Below, one piece after another: positions 46,981-59,250 of a stretch of 64,000 nucleotides of DNA. The notes under the pieces were generated by a model that was not told where the DNA came from, did no database searches, and saw nothing but the letters and a program-made list of their open reading frames with translations. The DNA is from Acridotheres tristis. Its lineage: Eukaryota; Chordata; Aves; Passeriformes; Sturnidae. The DNA lies in contig CM072886.1 in NCBI GenBank assembly GCA_037013685.1, forward strand, positions 22,885,080 through 22,949,079, in the 5' to 3' direction. How positions within the stretch are numbered: position 1 is the stretch's first letter; every line of letters begins with the position of its first letter. The position numbers and the translations under genes were made by a program.

Positions 46981-49900
46981 ACTAGCTCTAGCTTTTGAGC
47001 CACTCTTAGGACTGCAATTACAAACACTCCAGAGTTATAATCCCCAAAATAAATTTTGCAAAGAATTACACCAGAATTTCTAAGTAATATGTAATGGAGT
47101 TATATGAAGGGTTTTATGTCTTTCCATTTTGCTAGCATAATAAACACAGAAACCTGAGTTGGAAGTACTTGGGCAGTGTACTCCTAAAGCGTTCTCCACT
47201 AAAACAACTTTGGATACACTATGCACATGCAATTCAGTTTTTTCCATAAAAACCATTCATCTTTATCTTTTTCTTGTGGTTTCTCAATGACCTCTAACAA
47301 ACAAAATGAAGAAGCTGACTGTATTTGGAGGTCTAGGAAGGGATTAAAAATCACACAGATGCAATGCTTTGGTCATTTTTAATGGATGCTTCTCATTATT
47401 AAATAAAACTATTCGGTTTTTTTCTAGACCAAATGCACAAATGCTATTTTTTCCCCAATAAACAATTAAAAAAAATCAGTTTCGTGTTGCAATGAAATAT
47501 TTTCTGGTATTTTTTCTTTTTTCTTATTTTTTAAAAACAATATGTTGGCCTTTCGAGATCATCTTCTTTATAGACTTGTATCAAGAAGCGTCTCAAAAAT
47601 GAACACATTTCAGAACCATTTTGTTGAGATAATTCCATATTGATTTTTAAAGCAATTGGCAAATATTTTTGATGAAAAATCTCCTAAAAAAAAATGCCTG
47701 CACTTCTAACATTACAACTTGAGAACAATTTTTAAAAGGCAGTTTATTAGATATTAGTACATATTCATTCTTGAAGCAGCTGTTGTATTAAATCTGCACA
47801 TGAGTTACAGCACCTGTCATCTCCTGATGTCATGGAGTTGCTATGTAAGAATTTGAATGGACTTTTCTCTGCTGGCATCAGTGAGTTGAATCAGCCATGC
47901 AGCCTCTGTCCTGTCAGGGCTGAGGTTCAACAGACTAAGAATGACCCCTCATGTCTGAACACAACTTCCATTGGAGTTTCAAGGCCTTAAGAGATTTCAG
48001 CTTTTATAGGATTTTGCCAGGAGAGACACCGGGTTTTCATTAATATTTCTTAAAGGTAAGTCGAAGAGTTTTAGGAAAAGATGGAATATCTAGTGGTTCC
48101 CTGAAGAAAACAACTATTCCAATAGTGACCTTGAAAACCAAATTAGGAAAGAGAGGAATCTCCCTATTGAGAGGGAATGAATGAAGAAAGCACCTGAAAC
48201 CAGAGGAGAATAATTTCCTGAACTGTCAATTTCAATATTTTCTGTAAAAAAACAAATCTTCTATGAAGAATTAATGTTTTTCTTGTTGTTCATTATGTAA
48301 CCCAGTATTCTTCATTGTTTTCAGAAAAACCCAGTTATTGTTGTTAATTTCTATGGAAACATTCATATATCACATAGTAGTAGATAGCTGTGCTAGCACT
48401 GCTAAGGTAGTAATTTTCTGACAATGCTACAGTCTCAAACCCAGTAGTATATTTAAAGATGTATTCACATATTCTCTGATAAAAACAATCTTATATCAAA
48501 AAATACAATCCAGAAAATCTTCTGAAATATACCAGGAAACTGCAAAGATTAGTCCACAAATGTCTCAGTTTTGTGTTGTTACTGTCATTTTGGGAGGCAT
48601 AACTCTCTGAAGATGTGTAAGAATCCTTTATTGCATCCCTCTGGATGATGCTGAATGACTGCCTCCTGGTACCAAGTGATGCACACACAGAAAAAATCTT
48701 TTGTCTCTTTACTTGTGGAAGAAAGGGATTAAGTTTTATGTTCTTTCCCCTAACAGATAAGAGACTACACCCAACTGAAACAAGCAAAGAAGGCTGGCTA
48801 CAGCAACAACTTCAAGCCAGATTTTACCAGCTTCCCCCGCTAAATTAGTAGCACCATATTCTGTCTGAAACCGGTGGCGCTTGCACAAAGAGACTCTGAC
48901 ATCTAGGAAAACCACACTAAGTTTTCTCAGGGGTGCCAACATCAACCAGAGCTCCCCAGCCACGTCCCCAGGGAGTGCAGGCAGAGTGAACTGCAGCACT
49001 GAGGACATGAGCTTGCCTTTCCTAAGTGTGCTGGCATCTCCCAGCACTTAGTCAGAATTAATTAAAAACTCTGCTGATGAACTACCCATCTCACTGCAGC
49101 TGAAGATTCAATCAGGTGAGCTTTATTTACCATCCACTTTCTGACAGACAGGGCTGTGCTGGCTGGTGTCCCAAATTAAGGTACAGTTGTGTGGTCCACT
49201 GTAAGCAGTAAACGCCACTTGCCAAGTGTTTGTCTTGCCATTGTAACAGTACTGTCCTGGCTGTCACACAGGACCTCAGGAAACAGATGAAAAGTCCCCT
49301 GCAAGGGACTATAATGGCTCATAATCTCTGTAACTAGACCACAAATTCAGCAGATGGTGACACACCTTCCCATTTAAAAAAATCCCTTGTCTCAAGTATT
49401 ACAGCAAACTGATAAATACCAAATAAGTCCCCTACTTATAAGTGCCCTACTACTGGGAATGGCTGTTTTCCTGGCCAACAAATTGAATCAGGGATTGTGA
49501 AGGCCAAGATAATGAACACAAGTTTAAAAATTATTTCTGAGTAATAAACCGTAAAAATTAATACAGAAGTCACAGGGTGAGTTCTGCAAACACTGTCAGA
49601 AAAGCATTTCAGGAACTCTGAAGAGTATCTTACTTAGATGCCATATAGATTGAGGAAGCTTCTTCCACACCTACAGTTTCTCTCTAAAAAAACCCATTAT
49701 TATGCTTTCTGTCACAAGATGAAAGTAAGCCTCCATTATCTAGATGTCTTCTTTGCTTGGGTTTTGCGTATTTAGATATTATTCTGAGTACTGACATTTA
49801 AATTCTACAGCTTGAGTTGTGTTTTAATGTTCCAAACATTCAAGGAAAAGTATTGGAGTCTCTAATCCAAACGTTAATTTGGCATTCTGAAAAGCATTAG

Positions 49901-50289
49901 GATGAATTCTGACCAGCATTTCTGAATCACCTTCAGAGTTGAGTTTTATAACTGTATGTAAAGATGAAAGAACTGATCAAATGTAGAAACTACCAGCTGA
50001 TCTAGAAGATTAGTACTACAATGGGTAAGTTATCTATGAACAAATATAATTTACAATCTTGCATTGGTCTGCAAAATCAGATTTCAGTAAAAGCATGAAT
50101 AAAGCACTTTCTCCCAGTGCTCTGTTTGTTGAGTGAAGCTGGCTGAAGAGTAGCGTTTCTGATTTGTGAAAAAGTTTTGGTGAGAAGCAGGAAGGATTAT
50201 TTGGTTCTACTCTGAATCAAACAACAAATCTTTTTTTAATTTCCCACGAACTGGAAAGTGAGAGAACATTTTATTGTGACAATCCCAGC
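46981..50289. other. Non-genic DNA
   Basis: No gene is recognised. The region 48830-49300 is somewhat GC-richer and has overlapping short frames on both strands (48491-48787 minus, 48736-49047 minus, 48645-48848 plus) without recognisable products. Confidence 0.5.
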
Positions 50290-50600
50290 ACATGGAACTT
50301 CCTGCAGGAAATAACCTCACTGCACGCAGCAGCTGCTCAGTGAAATCCACATTCCTGGTACTTTCACGCTTGCTGATCACCCACCTTGCTCTGCCCAGCA
50401 GCTGCAGGGCGCCCCAGCCCCACAGCCCTGGCTCTCCACTCACAGCCCTCATTTACACAGCTTCCAGGCTCCAGCCTATGGAGACAGAACCTGCCAAAGC
50501 CTCCCAGCTCTACAGCAGAAGGTTGGCAAGCCCTGGAGAATGTGGCTTTCTTAGAGCCTCGGCTACTGGGAGTCCTGGTCCATCAGTACACCTGACTGAA
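50290..50600. other. GC-richer pocket, identity unknown
   Basis: About 300 bp rich in CAG, CTG and CC words. Two plus frames (50292-50639, 115 codons; 50386-50595) and a minus frame (50207-50452) overlap, which is more typical of composition than of a coding exon. I find no partner copy in the window and no family match. It could be an exon of a non-coding RNA, an old repeat, or chance. Confidence 0.35.
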
Positions 50601-51689
50601 TGTTTATTAAACATAAATATTTGCAGAAAAACATTTTGATTTAGAGAAAAATTCGTAGTTCCCAGGTCTCTAGTGTGCAAAAGTCATTCCTCTTTAGAAT
50701 ACAAAACATGAGAAACCATAAGGGGCAGGCCAAGCTCTCTGTCTCACCATGCCCTCATTCTCCCTGAAGGCAGATATCTATATGGACACAGAGAAGATAA
50801 ATGGATCCTCACTATCGTTGCCTTACAAGTGAAACAGACTCCAACTAAAGGCAATGTTTTTTATAAGATTCCAGAATATGAATTATTCCAGCATGGAAAA
50901 ATTTGCCTTTCCTAAGCTTATGACAAAACTACTTTCAGTGTAGTCTTCGATTTGGAATCATAAACAGCTGTATTCCATGGGATGCTTAAGACTGACTTCA
51001 GATTAATATTAGCAAGATGCACTAAAAATTATGGATTTACACATACATGTTGTAAACAATACTACAGCTGTTCTTTTCTAAAGTACAGCTTATAGAAATA
51101 GAAAATTATTACTGAAACTTTGGAACAAGCACAATACAAAATGAAGCACATGCAAGACACTGAGATTACGTTTATACTACTCATCCAAACATGCCCCAAA
51201 CAGTTCCCTGGCACTAAGGCATGCAATACCCTCACACATACTATTCAACTGTCTTCTCTTTGAAAACAGGGTATCCACATCCCAGCTATTGTGCACATCC
51301 CAGGCCAATGCCAGCTCCCAGTCTTTGTCCAGTGATCCTTGGGAGAGCTCTAAATCAGCTGAGGAGGGTGTGCCAGAGGCTTCTCCAACAGTTTTGGAGC
51401 ATGGTGATATTGCTGTAATTGGGAATGTAGCTCGAGATACACACACTTACAAAGCCTTAAAACTCTGAGTTACTTTTTGGAGAGAACTGTATAAATACCA
51501 CTCAAGTATGTAATCTTTTCATGGTGTCAGAAAGCCACTGGAGTGTGGTATGTATAATCCAGGTCAGTACTAATGAGGGTAAAGCCAAATGAGAAACTTG
51601 TTATGTACAATATGTCGACTGGGAGCCTTAATTTCAATCTTTCAGGACTTTTTTGCCATGTAAAGGCAGTTACCCACGAAAGACTGGAA
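50601..51689. other. Non-genic DNA
   Basis: No gene or named repeat is recognised. Confidence 0.5.
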
Positions 51690-51713
51690 TTTTTTTTTTT
51701 TTTTTTTTTTTTT
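51690..51713. repeat. 24-T homopolymer
   Basis: An uninterrupted run of 24 T. It could be the complement of a poly(A) tail from a minus-strand retrocopy lying to the right, but no body and no flanking target-site duplication are evident. CR1 copies do not normally leave such tails. Confidence 0.9.
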
Positions 51714-52610
51714 GTGGGAAGAAACGGGGCAAAACAATCATCATATTATTTCTGCTGTTAAACTGAGATGACATACTTTTGTCTGATTCCTTAGACAATT
51801 TTCTGTAGCTGCCTGAGCTTCTATAGTCTCATGTGAGATGAGTCTGCATTTCCTCATCCACATTTTCCTCTATCAGCTAATTAATACCCTTCAACAAATG
51901 ATTAAAAATATTACAGATTCAATTAAAAGTGCCTTGTATCTGCCTAACATTTCTTATTTGGGATACTTTTGAACTTTCCATTCCCTATAAACTTCTGGTT
52001 ATATTTTAAATAAACAGAACTTTCCACAACAGGAATCAACTGTTGAACATCTTTATCACCCCATTTTTCTTATTCCTCATATGAAACCAAAAATGGAAAT
52101 TAACACACCTCAAAATTATTGATTCTATTGTGATACTATATATTGTTTAAAATTATTATTTCTGTTATGCCTATGACAGGTCAGAAAAGTCAAATAAAGT
52201 TCATATTTTCAGCCCAAATGATTTTTTTCTTTGAATAATATCAGAACAAATATTAAATCACTAGTACAGAAATAGTACTGTAAAGTTTTCCTACATAAAG
52301 ATGCACAGATCGTTTGGAGGACAGAAAAGAAGACATCAGAATTGACAAAGGTGATAAAATTTTACTCACAGAACTTCCAACAGTCTATTAAATACATGGT
52401 CACAAGTGAAGTCTTTCACTTCTTTCACCACAAGGAAAAACTGACAGGCTTGAATTAATGAAATTATTTGTGTAAAGTGATAAAGCAAGTCAAATCTAAA
52501 ACATGTTACTCTTAATCCCAATCAGATATGCTGGTATCCACTCTATTCACTGTCTATGTAAGCACACAAAGGTCAGAAGGAAGACAAACAACTGCACACA
52601 TTTAGCTAGT
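51714..52610. other. Non-genic AT-rich DNA
   Basis: No gene or named repeat is recognised. Confidence 0.5.
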
Positions 52611-53700
52611 CGTTAATGGCAACTTTTATTGGACTCTATGACATACGAAATTCATCAAAGTTACTTTTTTTGCTCTGCAATTTCACAAGGACATGAGCAA
52701 AAACTTGTACAGAAGCCTTTTTTCCTTGCTGTCCATGACTTATATATTTAAAAACATGGAAAGAAAAATCTTTCACTGTCATAAACTTAAAATGTTGTAC
52801 TTTTTATTATGAAGATATGTTCATTTCATTGCTACCACTATGTACAATGCAAATCTTTCACAATGTCTGCAGAATCTTTTAGTATTCTTGTCAGAGTAAC
52901 ATATATACTTACATAATAAACACCAGGATAATTATAAAGGACACAAGCTTTACACTAGTAGTAGTCATTATTACAGAAATACAAGCTATAGGGCCCCTTG
53001 ATAATCCAATAATATTATACTCAGTACAGGATGTCAAACATTTTGCTACCTATTCCCTAGAGAATCTTCCTAAAACCAGGCTGCATTAGATACTCTGAAT
53101 TTATTAATTCTGACTTCCTGTGTATTATTTTCTTCTTATATTGTTCCTTTTCATCCTATAATAGGATTTTAGGAAACTACTGGCACATTCTGTTAATGTA
53201 ATTTCAAAAAATTAGCTTGCAATCAAACACTCAGTCAAACTTGAGTGCAAATGCTGCTACTGAGAAGCCTCTATCACAATTGCAATAAATTTAACCAGCA
53301 GAGTTTGCTGAGGAAAAAGTTGTTCTTATTATCAAACTGAAAATGAAGAATTCCATCAAGCTAGCAGGAAGGATAACTGTAATTCTAAATGTGATGATTA
53401 TTTCTTCAGACAGCTGTACACAGAAATGCTTAAACTATACCACTGCTCCTCTGTGTCATAAATATTGAGATAAAATTGAGAATTTTGAGTATTTTTTTCT
53501 ATATAGACAACCAACATTATATCTCAACATTAGACATGTTTACATGGTCTTGATCTGAAATTCTGAACTGCTTATCCCCTAATTATTTTACTGCAGAATA
53601 TTAATTCAATAAATTGTCAATAAATTGTATTTAGGACTAGGTTTTGATACACCAGCAAAATGAAATTTTGGATAATATTAAATGTTCTCATTCTAGCTGT
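52611..53700 (-). other. Possible minus-strand 3' UTR (weak)
   Basis: On the minus strand an AATAAA polyadenylation hexamer lies at 52626-52631, about 1 kb into an AT-rich, stop-filled stretch with UTR-like texture. A Pumilio-type word TGTACATA occurs at 52839-52846 on the same strand. No upstream coding exon is recognised to the right, and AATAAA is frequent by chance in DNA of this composition, so this is only a suggestion. Confidence 0.15.
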
Positions 53701-55076
53701 ACTGATTATAAACTAGGATATGGTGAGTCTCCCACTTCCCACCTTGCATTAGTAACAAAATCTTTTTTTTCAAGGCTGATGGATGTCCTGTGTAAGTAAA
53801 GTGCAGAAATATGGTTAATGAATAACTTTGTAGTAACATTTTCAGAAAAGATTTCACTCAAAAACCCATGTGTGAAAACAGCCACTACAAAATTTTTGTC
53901 CAAGTTTGTTGTTTTGGCCTGTGTTTTTTGGTAAAAATTATCATCAGAGTCATGATGTGAGTAAGTGTGAAGGCACATCTTACAAAAAAGCACCACTGAA
54001 ACATTCTAATCATATTTTTGTTATTTTATTAAAATTTATCCTAAGAAGTTAATGTCAATTTAATCTGTAATTAGACTGCAGTAACCAACAAATATTGTGA
54101 AGTTGTAATGCTTTATATGACAGGAATAGAATGTTGTATAGATGCAATACAATGCTTTACAATGGAGCTAACAAACAAAAGAATAAAGGAAAAGCAGACT
54201 AGAAGGGAGAGACTGAGTCCATAAAATATGAACTACACATGGAGATTAGGAGTCCATAGAATGAAGAGGAACTACTCATGCAGACATCTACATGAATATA
54301 TATAGGCAGGCTAGAAAGGGATAGTGTGTTACACAGACTGACTCTCAAACTAGGGACCAACTGGTCATATGGAAGGCAACTTATTTACACACATCCCTTC
54401 ATTTCTGAAAACACTGTCTTTTTGAACTGGAAAGAAAGACAGTTGTGTTTGAGTTGCACCAGAGCCTCTAGTCAGGATGATCTGGTGCAAGACCTCAACT
54501 GGTTTGCACTCTTGGCCAGCAAAGGAGCACTAGGGGTCCAAGACTTCGCAGCCAATTAAAAAACACCTTTATGACAAGACACAGAGCAGTTCCCTCGGGT
54601 AGATAAGAAAATTTAGTCCCTTTTACATAAGCAGGAAGGTCCAAACTTAGACTGACAGAAGTTTTCAGAAAGGCTGAATTCAAGAGAATAGTTATAATTT
54701 CTACAAGTTTTACTAGAGGAGTACTTTTTGTACTGCTGAGTATAATGTGAACACAACTGCAAAGTGATGCAATAATGTCCACGTTGTTTCTAATGAAGAT
54801 TTTGATGTGAACAGCTTGTTATTAATTAAGACTCAATTACCCCAACACCCAAAACAGATGCTAGAAATACTGCAGAACTTCCCTTCTGATCAGGAACCAG
54901 TCTGACTTTTATTGCTGCAGTGACTGATTCATCAAGAACAGCATGCATTAATATGGTGGCACACGAGCAGGTCTCTTGACACAACTCAAAATTGAAGCAG
55001 AACAGGGGAAGAACTTCTCACAGTGCAGCCACAAGAGCTACTGCTTATATGCTAAACAAGGCCTTACTTCTGCACA
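53701..55076. other. Non-genic DNA
   Basis: No gene or named repeat is recognised. A short homeodomain-type word cluster (TTATTAATTAAGACTCAATT) lies near 54820-54840. Confidence 0.5.
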
Positions 55077-55121
55077 CAGGCACTTTTGATTTCAAAATTA
55101 AGCAGGCACTTTTGATTTCAG
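55077..55121. repeat. 26-nt partial tandem duplication
   Basis: CAGGCACTTTTGATTTCA occurs at 55077-55094 and again at 55103-55120, a period of 26 nt. Confidence 0.9.
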
Positions 55122-55864
55122 ATTTTTATGCCACAATAATTACTACATTTTCCATCAACGAATTTAACTAAAAGAGAATCTGCACACATCTTCCCTTTCC
55201 TTGCATGATCTGAAATAAAAACTATCTTCCTCTGTAGGACTTCACAGACCTAATTTTCCTTCATTTCTGATATCTGAGATCTACATTACAACTCTGTTTT
55301 CCATATCAATATCCAGTTCTGTTCCTTCTCAGAATCCCATTTTACCCCACATCAGTTGCTTACATGAAAAGAACTAATACCAGGAAACAAATATATTTTT
55401 AGTTGACTTTAGTGTGACTTAGCAGCTGGAAGCAAGGACAGCTTGTTCCATGAGAATGCCACACAGCACTCCATGGACACCAGTTTGGAAAGTAGTGGTA
55501 TAACATTAAACAACCTTGTCCAGCTAGACATGTTTCCCAGGAACCTTTGCCACATTCAGAGCTCGAATTGGCCTTCACATGCCATGTAATTTTGATTGTA
55601 ACATGACTGTAACAGCTCCCTCACACTCAGGAGCTGTCAGCAAGAAGAAGCTCTCACATCAAAAAGGGGAGACAGCCCCAGCCAGCAGAAGCAGTGGGAG
55701 GTACTGCAGGCTATCCATTGCAGGAATGCAAGAAGATGCAGAAAACAAGAAAATGTAGTAGGACTCATGCACTTAATCATTCTCTAAGGAGAATTTTAAA
55801 AATCTGTTTACAGTTGTTCACAACCAAAAGTACATATAATATTTTCATTGTGCATTTGTATTAA
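55122..55864. other. Non-genic DNA
   Basis: No gene or named repeat is recognised up to the CR1 fragment. Confidence 0.5.
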
Positions 55865-56074
55865 TGATAAAGGAGTAAGGAACTGGAGCAAGTTTTCCAG
55901 AGAAGTTGTGGATGCCCCATCCCTGGAAGTGTTCAAGACCAGGTTGGATGGAGCTCTGAGCAACCTGGTCTAGTGAAAGATGTCCCTGCCCATGGCAGTG
56001 GTTTTGGAACTAGACAATCTTTTAAGGTCCCTCCCAATCCAAATCTTTCTGTGATTCTATGATTCTATAATTTT
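55865..56074 (+). mobile_element. CR1: CR1 LINE 3'-terminal fragment
   Basis: About 210 bp of the CR1 3' end. It begins in the 'ACTGGAGCAAGTTTTCCAGA' block, passes through CCATCCCTGGAAGTGTTCAA (55918-55937), GAGCTCTGAGCAACCTGG (near 55951) and GATGTCCCTGCCCATGGCAG (55979 onward), and ends in GTGATTCTATGATTCTATAA. It is 5'-truncated. It keeps clearer consensus text than the 15.4-kb copy, so it is probably younger. Confidence 0.96.
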
Positions 56075-57088
56075 AAGTCTCCAGACTGTAAGATCCTTTT
56101 CACTTAATCCAAGAAACGAAGTAGTGGAGTTTATAGCAGCATTTCCCAATCTGTTACACAAAGGACCACTTTACTCTTTTGAAAAATACCTATAGATTAT
56201 CTTGTTACTCTTTCATTCTCCTGTGAAAAACAGCTGGAAATTTGCATGTTCATGCATTTTTTCCCAGCTGGTTTCCTCTACATATGTGAGACTGGTATAC
56301 GGTTAAGTGTTTTTTTTAAGAATTTGAGGAACTGTAAGCCATAGGCTTCATTTAACTTAACAAACACATTTATAAGCCTACGAAATAACTTCTGCAATGT
56401 CTCATAGCAATAAACAGCATGCAAACTACTAACAAGCTATGAACACCATTGAAGTGAGGCCTTTGTAGATGACTCCTGATGTCAAGTTGAGAAGTACAAA
56501 AAAGCCAAAGCATAATAAAACAATCATGTAGGAAGGATCTTTTCTTTTTCTTCGGAATTTCTATTGGTATTTTTTCATTTCTATGATTTGGATAATTTCT
56601 CACATTATTCAGTCTGAAAGGGGCAAGATTTTCAGTTCCATGCCCTGAAAATGTTGACATTTACTATCCCCATTTTTCTGATATTCAGTAAATTCACCAG
56701 CGTACGTTTAAAACTACTTGCCAGCCGCTGGAAATGAGCACAACAGAAAAGCCATTCTGGTTGATTTCTGTTTTGAAATTATCCATTTTACTCCTAATAC
56801 AGGTCAGTGCTAGCCAACACTTCCCTTTCCACACCAGGGAGAAAAGCATCCATCAAACCCAACAGTGACTTCAGTGGGATTGTTCTTTCCATCATACAAG
56901 CAGGGTCTGTTTCCCCGTTAGCTGGAGTACCTGCAGCACCGTGAGAATGCCAAGCACTCTGAGCAGCTGAGCTGCACAACTAACTCACAAGGGCAGGGAG
57001 TGTTGTGGTTTGCAGACCTTCAAGCAGTACATCAGATTAAAACAAAATGCCCTGCCTCTTTATACTTGTTTATTTTTATACTATAAAT
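56075..57088. other. Non-genic DNA
   Basis: No gene or named repeat is recognised. Confidence 0.5.
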
Positions 57089-57135
57089 ATAGTGAAGTTC
57101 ATTGGTGAGCTTTTGAGTTCACCTTCACTTCACTA
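57089..57135. repeat. Short imperfect hairpin
   Basis: ATAGTGAAGTTCATTGGTGA (57089 onward) pairs imperfectly with the segment ending TTCACTTCACTAT (57123-57135), giving a 10-bp perfect base and a bulged upper stem. Confidence 0.6.
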
Positions 57136-57169
57136 TGAGTGATTTAGCTCCCATGCCACTAAAGTAAAA

Positions 57170-57900
57170 CCAGAGATGATGGAAAGATGGGCACGGTGCC
57201 ATATCTGCCTGGTAGACATGTATGGGTTAATTATGGTGACATTAAGACCCAGAGAAGTTTCAGCAAACAACCTAAAGGCGATGTAAAGCCTAATTCACAA
57301 AGCTAAACATATAACCCAATTTTAGCAGAATATGCAGTCATATTTCAAGCTTGTACCATTGTACAGGAGAGCTTAAGAGCATATTAACTTCTCTCTAGTG
57401 AGGCTAATTTCATTTTCAACTGCTTTTCCTCACTTGAAATTTGCAATTCAATGCAATCAATTTCACTTTGGTTAAACAGTTTAATGCGCTCTAATAAAAA
57501 CAGGCAATTGATATTCTAATTCTGTTGTATTGAAACTAGCACTGTATTATGAACACACATGACAAAATATAGCAAGTACTATGGCAGCTACTTAAGGACA
57601 TCTTTTCTTCAGTTGTTTGTATGAGATTAACAGGAACCTTAATTGCACTTTTAATTTCAAAGGGCTAGAAGGTATTTTACAAATTACACCTTTAAATAGC
57701 AAATAATCTTAATTTCCGTTTCTGAGATATATCAGGGTAGTCTTCCAATATTTTGCAGCAGTACCATATCATAATTTAAGGACCAGTCTTGTAAATACAT
57801 TTTGTGCATTAAATGTTTCACTGGGATCTGCTGACAGGATCTTGGTCAGCAGGGAAAGACTGCAATTCTTGTTTTATTGATGCTGCATGGAGAAAAAATA
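57170..57900. promoter_or_regulatory. Candidate cluster of conserved non-coding elements
   Basis: The stretch has enhancer-like texture. It contains GGGTTAATTATGGTGACATTAA near 57225-57245 (read as two overlapping words), CCTAAAGGCGATGTAAAGCC near 57271, AATGCAATCAATTTCACTTT near 57452 and TTTAATGCGCTCTAATAAAA near 57480, with isolated CpGs kept in an AT-rich setting. All frames carry stops. Conservation must be tested by alignment; this is inference. Confidence 0.35.
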
Positions 57901-58840
57901 TATAAAGGTATAATATAATTAAGAGCTGGATTCTATAATTTTTCAGAAAATCTTTTCTGAGGAAGTCTCAAAAACTTCCAGCTTTCTATTGACTGGAACA
58001 GCAGAAGCCATGGGAGGAATGAAGTATTTTCTATATTTTGTTGTATGTTTTGTTGTGTGCTCTTTTTTTTGTGCTGCTGGAAATAGTTTTATACAGCATA
58101 GTTATGTGTCTAAATAATCTCACAAAGAAATAACAAACAGAAACACTAAGTAAGGTCCTTAGTTACCATTAACTAATGAGCAGAATCTTGTTTTTCACTG
58201 TTCTCTGTGTTTAGTCATCAAACATACCTGTAGTATTGGTTCAGTATTGATTCTGGACAAAGACTATCATCTAAGAAAACACCCATTACACTTTTGTATT
58301 CCTTTCTGATTTTCCAGCAAGATTTCAACAATCTTGAAGCTTATAAATCTCAAAATCTGATTAAATCACCATCTGATATATCAGATGTCAAATCAGGCCA
58401 GTCCTTTACCTTCTGAGGCCTGACCTTTCTTGACAAATTTTCATTAATGGTAGAGGCAATTCTGCTAGTAAAAGGGCTGAAGAAACATGGAGCACTATAA
58501 TGCCCAAAGGAAACCTGAAAGAGAGTGTATCCATTACTTAATGCATTGGGATGAGTCCCTTAATTTGTGTGTTTGAAGTCAGATCTTCTGAGAATCTAAA
58601 TCTCGACTCCCACTCTAATTTTCCAAACAAATTTTCTGACATATTCCTTTGTTGATTCCTCAGAAATTATGAAAGCTCATGCAAACATCAAATAGGAATA
58701 GATTTAGAGTTGGTTTACTTGCTCAGTTTTTTCCAGGCAGATCATTATATTCAAGGCAAAGGTTTTTGAATTACATTTGGAAATGTGAGCAGGATCACCT
58801 TCAGAAGGATTAGTGGATTTGCATTGATGAAATATTGCAG
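57901..58840. other. Non-genic DNA
   Basis: No gene or named repeat is recognised, other than the palindrome at 58370. Confidence 0.5.
58370..58387. repeat. 18-bp perfect palindrome
   Basis: CATCTGATATATCAGATG reads the same on both strands. It has an E-box (CATCTG/CAGATG) at each end. Confidence 0.9.
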
Positions 58841-59250
58841 TACACAAGACATGTAATTATTAATCTTGCAGTTGATACTTCTCTCCCTTACAAGTGCTAC
58901 CTGCTAGCATTGATTTAATTTTTTTTTCTTCTGAATTAAGGACAGATTAATTATTTTACAGAAAGACAAGCTTATTTGTGAATCAATTACCTATTATGTG
59001 TGTTTCATGCTCTTATTTTTCTGCATTTCTCAATAAATTAGAAGCTATTAAATTTGGACAAATATTTTTACAGATCAGGTGGTAGGCAGGCAACAATAAC
59101 AATATTGAATTATTTCCATGGAAATGAGCTCATTACCTCCGTCTGTTTGTGGCAAAATAGTTTTAAATGTGTTTTGCATATGCATTGCCAATCTGGTAGG
59201 CAGAAATAGTTGCAGGAAATGTAATTAATAAATAAACTTGAAACCAAGTA
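58841..59250. promoter_or_regulatory. Candidate conserved non-coding element (POU/homeodomain words)
   Basis: The best enhancer-like text in the window. TTTTGCATATGCATTG at 59172-59187 contains the palindrome TGCATATGCA and octamer-like POU half-sites. CCATGGAAATGAGCTCATTA lies just upstream (59118 onward), and TTAATTATTTTACAG (58947 onward) and AATCAATTACC (58981 onward) add homeodomain words. All frames are blocked by stops, so it is not coding. Conservation and activity are unmeasured. Confidence 0.4.
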
